This document shows positions 58,439 through 64,000 of a stretch of DNA of 64,000 nucleotides, piece by piece; within the stretch, counting starts at the first letter, position 1; every line of letters begins with the position of its first letter. Below the pieces are notes generated by a model, which worked only from the letters and a program-made list of their open reading frames with translations, searched no databases and was not told the origin of the DNA. This stretch comes from Cristatella mucedo (Eukaryota > Bryozoa > Phylactolaemata > Cristatellidae). A program made the position numbers and the translations under genes. The stretch is from assembly GCA_009760855.2 (NCBI GenBank), contig WPIO01000109.1, forward strand, positions 952,501 to 1,016,500, written 5' to 3'.

Positions 58439-59579
58439 GTGAGTACATTACAAGCCTGTGCTTTTCTGGCTCCAGCATGCAATGCTTAGAAGCGCTTCGC
58501 ATTGAGATGACAAGTACCTGTTCATCATTCCAATGTACCCAGAGTGTAGTCTCTTTAGCGCTTTTGTGGCTTTCCGGTCGGCATGCGAGTTTGTCATGCA
58601 TTGGAACTATCCTTAGTTACTTATTGCTGGCTTGATTTATATCTACTTGTGTTAGTGTCATAACTATTAGCCGAGAGTATTCAACAGTAGCAGTAGGTTT
58701 GTTGTTGATCCGTTATGGTCGGGTGCATAACAATAATTATTGTATTTTTATTGTAAGATTTTTTATATTTAACCGTAAGGTATCTTACTATCTTTAGCGT
58801 GCATGGTACTAACCTAAGAGGAGAAGGAAACAGCTTAAAAGTATCATGCGTGTAGAAACGTAAGTGCATAAAAGTAACTGTCTGAGCCACTGGTGATTAG
58901 TAAGTCACACGTGTAGTTACATGCACTTAACTATACAAATGTAAACGTGGATGCCACAAGGAGAAAAAGTGTGGGTTCAGAGGAAGCTTAGCAGCAAAAG
59001 GTGCCTATTTATATGAGACCTAAACGGAACAATTGAAATTCCAGTGGTGAGGGAAAGCATATGCTAATTTAAGTGAACCTAAACAAATAGCATGATCATC
59101 AATTTTACATCAGTACAAATAACTGGGAAGCAAGCTGAAGCCGAGGAGCAGGTGATGTGGGGCGATCTTACCGATATGAGGATCGATGAGTAGGCTGGTG
59201 CAAGTGACCGGACACACGTATAATAAGTAAAACCACATAACAGATCGAATAATTTAAATAATCCTTCATGAACCAGCAAAAGAGTTTGGTCAAATTAATT
59301 ATGCTTGCAGCAGGCAGACAAATTTTCTCTAATCTTGATAATTAACCCTTGTAGCTGAGAATACAGTGAAGAACCGTAGTTAGGTACCATTTTGCGAACA
59401 TAAAAGACAAGCTGCTGCTGTTTGTATTAAGATTCACACTGAACAAAGAAGTCAGGGTTTAAGTTATGGTCAACACTTCCAATGCCCTTGCATCATTTTA
59501 GTGAAAGCTAAAGATACAACCGTTACAGTCACATTTTCCATCGTCCCGCGAAAATTGCCTTTGTTTTTTCAGTAGGCCT

Positions 59580-61710
59580 TGCCTGGTCACCTGCGACTGG
59601 TTCAGTGCATGTTCCTATCCACGGATCAAACCAACCGGGAGCCTTGACGAGCTTTCTTTTATAGGCACACTGGCCCAAGCAGTTGACTCGTTTGTCTGGT
59701 AGATTTGCAAGACTTTTTTTTATAGAAGACTGAATTCCTGCCAGTCGGACACTAAACAGATTTAAAAGACAGTAAACCATTTACAGGCCAATGCTGTCAG
59801 GTCTGACTCCCCAGATAATAAGGGCTCAGCCAAAAAGTTTTCAGCCTTCTCTACTGAAAAAATTGTGCACATTCATGCGTCCTTTAAGCCCCCTCCCACC
59901 AAAGCAATCGTCGTTTCTCAACCTGTGACCTTTCTTAAAAGGTTCTCTGATGTTTCTGCCTGTGATGTGGCTGCCTTAAAAAGATCTAGCAAAAAGAGCT
60001 CGTCTCCTGAAGACCCTATACCTTCATCGCTGTGGTATTCACTTGCAGAACAACTTAGCCCTGCCATAACCAAGATTTTTAAAGCTTTTTTGGGAAAGGG
60101 GCCGTCCCCAAGTCCTTCAAATCGGCAATCGTTAGACCTATTCTTAAAAAGCCTGGATTAGACACAGAGGTCCTAGCAAACTATTGTCCAGTTTCCCTTC
60201 TTCCGTTCTTATCAAAGATTCTTGAAAAAATTGTTGCTAACCAGCTAGTTGAACATATTGAAAATAATGGAATGTCAGAAACATTTCAATCAGGGTTCAA
60301 AATGCAGCACTATACTGAAACTGCTCTCCTCCGTGTTAAAAATGACATTCTACGTGGCAACGACGACGGGAATGTCACTGCCTTAGCTCTGCTAGATCTT
60401 TCTGCTGCCTTTGCCACCATTGATCACGAAGTTCTGCTTGAACGATTGAGAACAACGATCGGTCTGGCAGACGAAGCACTGGCGTGGTTTAAATCATACT
60501 TGTCTGATCGTGTTCAATCCGTGTCGTGTGAGGGTCAGGTCTCAGACATGAGAAGGGTCACCAGTGGAGTCCCTCAAGGGTCTGTACTTGGTCCTTTGCT
60601 ATTCTCCATTTATAAGCATCCTCTGGAAAAAGTGATTAAGGCCCATGGAATAGGATATCACTTCTATGCTGACGATACTCAGTTATATTTGTCATTCAAA
60701 CCGTCGGAATCTGCTGCAGCAACTGAGAAACTGAATGCTTGCCTTGCCGATATTCGATCCTGGATGTCGGAAAATTTCCTGAAATTAAATGACGATAAAA
60801 CCGAACTTCTTCTCATCGGACACCCTAAGCGTATAGCTGGATTAAAAGGCTTTGCTGTTCTAATAGGTGATGAAATTGTGCGACCTTCACCATTTGCTCG
60901 TAATCTAGGTGTCGTGTTCGACAGCTCCCTTAATTTCAAAAGCTTCATTCAGAAGACTGCCTCTACAGCTAGCCATCACATCCGATCCCTATCCAAGATT
61001 AGTAGCTGTCTCCCACAGTGGCTTGTAAAAAATTTAACTAGCTCTTTAGTTCTGTCTCGGCTTGATTATTGTAATTGTCTTTTGGCTGGGCTACCAGAGA
61101 AAGCTATTATGCCACTACAGCTGACTATGAATATGGCTGCAAGGCTGGTCTTCAAGTCCCAGCGGTTTGAGCACGTGTCACCTTTGCTGAAAGAGCTAGG
61201 ATGGTTGCCGGTTGAGCAAAGGATACGGAGCAAAGTTCTTACGCTGACCTACAAGGCCCGCCACGGCTTGGCTCCTTCGTACCTTGCTGAACTGCTGCAT
61301 CTGTTTCAGCCTGTTCGCACCCCCAGGTCCTGTGTGGACAATAAATTAGCTGTCCCATTCCTCTGCTTAAAGACAGTTGGCGACAGAAGCTTTAGCTCTG
61401 CAGGTCCTAGACTGTGGAACTCGCTTCCACAATTCTTACGAAACGACATCTACTCTCCAACTGCCGGCTATGGCACATCTTTTTCAGCGGTCCTGAACTG
61501 CTACTTCTATGCTACTCACTACCTCAACTGCTCTCCTGACTCTGCTATGCTTTCCACTTTCTCTTTGTTGCGTGAGACGAAGTCTGTTGGGTACCGAATG
61601 CGTACCGAAAGCCGCTTAGGCTGTGAGTGTGCTATACAAAACTCTCCTGCATAACACCCACACGGTCTTTACGACTTTGTGGAGTTACTGACGGAGATAC
61701 ATACATACAA
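59580..61710 (+). mobile_element. L2-I LINE, 5'-truncated, with nearly intact RT
   Basis: This is the C-terminal two thirds of an L2-clade ORF2. The frame from about 60105 to 61654 is open. It contains LDLSAAFATIDH (motif A), GVPQGSVLGPLLF, YADD (codons 132-135 from the ATG at 60272), NFLKLNDDKTE, and the C-terminal WLPVEQRIRSK and SAGPRLWNSLPQF. A frameshift near 60100 separates it from the upstream frame (59865-60161). The usual FDTIDH reads FATIDH. The element ends ACTGACGGAGATACATACATAC. It lies in intron 4 of unit D. Confidence 0.85.
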
Positions 61711-61770
61711 GATTGACAGCACAAGCCGGTTAATACCGGATCTTTTGCAGCTTGTTTTAAAGTAACGTAT

Positions 61771-63236
61771 TGTAATGTATCTCTGTCTGTAACTCACAAA
61801 GTCATAACGACCATGTCGGGGTCACGCAAGAGAGTTTTGGATAGCCCACTCACAGCCTTAGCGGATTTCGGTACGCATTCGGTACCCAACAGACTTCGTC
61901 TCACGCAACAAAGAGAAAGTGGAAAGCATAGCAGTGTCAGGAGAGCAGTGGACGTAGTGAGTAGCAAAGAAGGAGCAGCTGGCGACCGCTGAAAAGGTTG
62001 TGCCATATTCGGCAGTAGAAGAGTAGTTTTCGTTGCGTAGGAATTGTGGAAGTGAGTGCCACAGCCTAGGACCTGCAGAGTAAAAGCTTCTGTCGCCAAC
62101 TGTTTTTAAGTGGAGGAATGAGACTGCTAATTTATTGTCCACACAGGACCTGAGGGCACGAACAGGCTGAAACTTATGCAGCAGTTCAGCTAGGTATGAA
62201 GGAGCCAAGCCGTGGCGAGCTTTGTGAACTATAGAGCTAGGTAAGCTTTTTATAAGCCACTGTGGGAGACCGCTCCTAATCTTGGATAGGGATCGGATTT
62301 GATGGCTAGCTGTAGAAGCAGTCTTCTGAAAAAGTTTTTGAAATTGAGGCAGCTTTCGGACACGACACTCAAATTTCAAGCACGTGGTGTTGGTCGCACA
62401 AAAGCATCACCTCTTAGAACATCAAAGCATTTTAATCCAGACACACGCTTAGTGTTTCCTATAAGCAGCAGTTTGGTTTTGTATCACTTAATTTAAGGAA
62501 GTTTTTCGACATCCAGAATCGAATATCGGCAAGGCATGCTTTCAGTTTCTCAGTGGCCGTCGCAGATTCCGACGGTTTGAATGACAAATACAACTCAGTA
62601 TCTTCAGCATAGAAGTGATATCCTATTCCATGTTCCTTAGTCACTTTTTCCAGAGGGTGTTTATAAATGGAAAACAGTAAGGGACCAAGAATAGACCCCT
62701 GAGGGACTCGGCAGGTGACCCTTCTCGTGTCTGAAACCTGACCCCCACACATTGAACACGATCAGACAAGTATGATTTAAACCACGCCATTGCTTTGTCT
62801 AAATGACCGATCGTTGTCCTCTATCGTTCAACCAGAACTTCGCGCGATCAATAATGTCGAAGGCAGCAGACGGATCTAGCAGAGCTAGGGCAGTGACATT
62901 CCCGTCGTCGTTGCCACGTAGAATGTCATTGTTAACGTTGAAGAGAGCAGTTTCAGTGGAGTGCTGTCTCTTATACCCTGTTTGAAATGTATTTGACATT
63001 CCATTATTTTCAATATGTTCAAACAGCTGCTTAGATACAATTTCTTCAAGAATCTTTGATAAAACGGAAGAAGGTAAACTGGGCGATAGTTTGCTAGGAC
63101 ATGTGGAGAGAGATTAAGTTCTCTTAGGTTGCTACTGAAGCGACTAATTAAGGACTTTTGGCGAGGGAAGTTTGCAAGGATGGTCAGGCTGGGTGGTAGA
63201 TGACACGTGCTTAGGACAGCATTTAATTTCAAGAGT
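61771..63236 (-). mobile_element. L2-I LINE, inverted and broken copy
   Basis: It is the reverse-orientation partner of 59580-61710. RT pieces are at 62885-63232 (NYRPVYLLPF), 62799-62999 (STETALFNVNNDILRGNDDG), 62459-62752 (RVPQGSILGPLLF) and 61858-62379. YADD is YAED, and frameshifts and a gap lie between the pieces. It faces the other copy tail to tail across 60 bp. Confidence 0.8.
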
Positions 63237-64000
63237 AAGGCTGTTTTTTACATGAACTGTAACCTAGGATGCAAACATGTAGGCCCATTCCGAGGAGAAT
63301 AAAACCATCTTACGGTAAGATGATAGAGCAGAAAGGATAGACGATAAGGCTACTAGATGTTATACAATCCAGTGAGTTAAAGATGCGACCTTTTCATTGG
63401 TGGATGTGAACTCAAAAAATGACTTATCATAAAGGGGAAGCGCCACTACAGAACTAGCAAAATTGATTCTGAAATCATCTGTATTGAGAAGCGGGCGATT
63501 GGCAATGCAAAGAACTGGGAAAATGTGAAAAAAAGGAAGTGATGAGCATAGGTGTGAATTATTTGATCATAAATCACTGCCACAATGGGCATTTTACTAT
63601 ATGCTAGGTAAGAAAGCTTGAGTATCAGTAAATAGGTATGTCATGCTATTGCAGTTCATTTGCTAGACAATTCCTACGTTTTACAGAAGATACAGTCACT
63701 ACAGATTGTCGGGACTCGGTCCCGTTTGTTCAAGATCAACTCCATAATTAAATGCGATCTAGTGTGATTTGATCAAGCTTGCTGTTTGCTCCAGAAAACT
63801 CACTAGTGTAAGACCTAGTGGTTTTTTGTGGCAGGGGTACAAACCTCAACCAATGGGAAGTTATACCATAAAAATATAGGATTTACGCTCTCTACGTAAA
63901 TTTATAATTCATTGACATTGGACCCAATGAATGGCGACCATGGAAATAGGCTAAAGTAAATAGAGCAAAACAGGCCGGGTCATCTTTTGACATAACCATT
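63237..64000. other. No feature recognised
   Basis: There are no coding exons with family motifs, no LINE motifs and no clear repeat. If unit D continues, this is its intron 4. Confidence 0.4.

Noticed and set aside
60679-60948. 89-codon minus-strand frame
   Set aside because: Shadow of the LINE RT on the plus strand.

Overview
The window is AT-rich eukaryotic DNA. Its coding exons have GT-AG introns of 0.1-4 kb, and it holds many non-LTR retrotransposon fragments, tRNA-derived SINEs, and (GA)n and (TA)n microsatellites. It looks like an invertebrate metazoan. The sequence alone does not let me name the phylum. There are no operons, CRISPR arrays, rRNA genes or functional tRNA genes.

The host content I can support is one gene family: a tandem array of small Schlafen-domain (AlbA_2-type) genes, all on the + strand. 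Unit A1 (3272-11845) is intact. It has seven exons with matching phases, encodes 269 aa, and is followed by a poly(A) signal. Unit A2 (27305-36149) and unit A3 (36777-42405) are diverged or recent copies of A1, and both are broken. A2 has a frameshift, lost splice sites and no last exon. A3 has no first exon, a lost acceptor and stop codons. A deletion at about 36249 fuses A2 directly to A3. Unit D (48750-58438, running off the window) is a more divergent paralogue with four intact exons. An orphan D-type first exon (B1, 23837-24024) with a conserved promoter region lies upstream of A2. One small Cys-containing exon (9164-9263 in A1) is easy to miss but is conserved and open in all four units.

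Layout. 1-3100: SINEs and L2 debris. 3.1-12.1 kb: A1. 12.1-18.1 kb: decayed L2-type LINEs, one interrupted by an inverted-repeat insertion. 18.1-27.1 kb: a segmental duplication (B block) ending in orphan exon B1. 27.1-36.25 kb: A2. 36.25-42.5 kb: A3. 42.7-43.6 kb: inverted LINE 3' ends. 43.9-52.5 kb: the second copy of the B block, leading into D. 52.5-59.5 kb: rest of D with LINE debris in its introns. 59.6-63.2 kb: two L2-type LINEs tail to tail. 63.2-64 kb: nothing recognised.

Two L2-clade families recur. L2-I has a 3' end related to GGAGTTACTGACGGAGATAC plus a (CATA)n tail. L2-II has a 3' end with a GC-rich hairpin followed by (TTA)n. Many copies are only the last 80-250 bp. Paralogous introns share old insertions and differ by young ones, so the order of duplications and insertions can be read from the sequence. 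The Schlafen-domain assignment rests on motifs and domain order read by eye. Catalytic and small-RNA roles are inference from the family.
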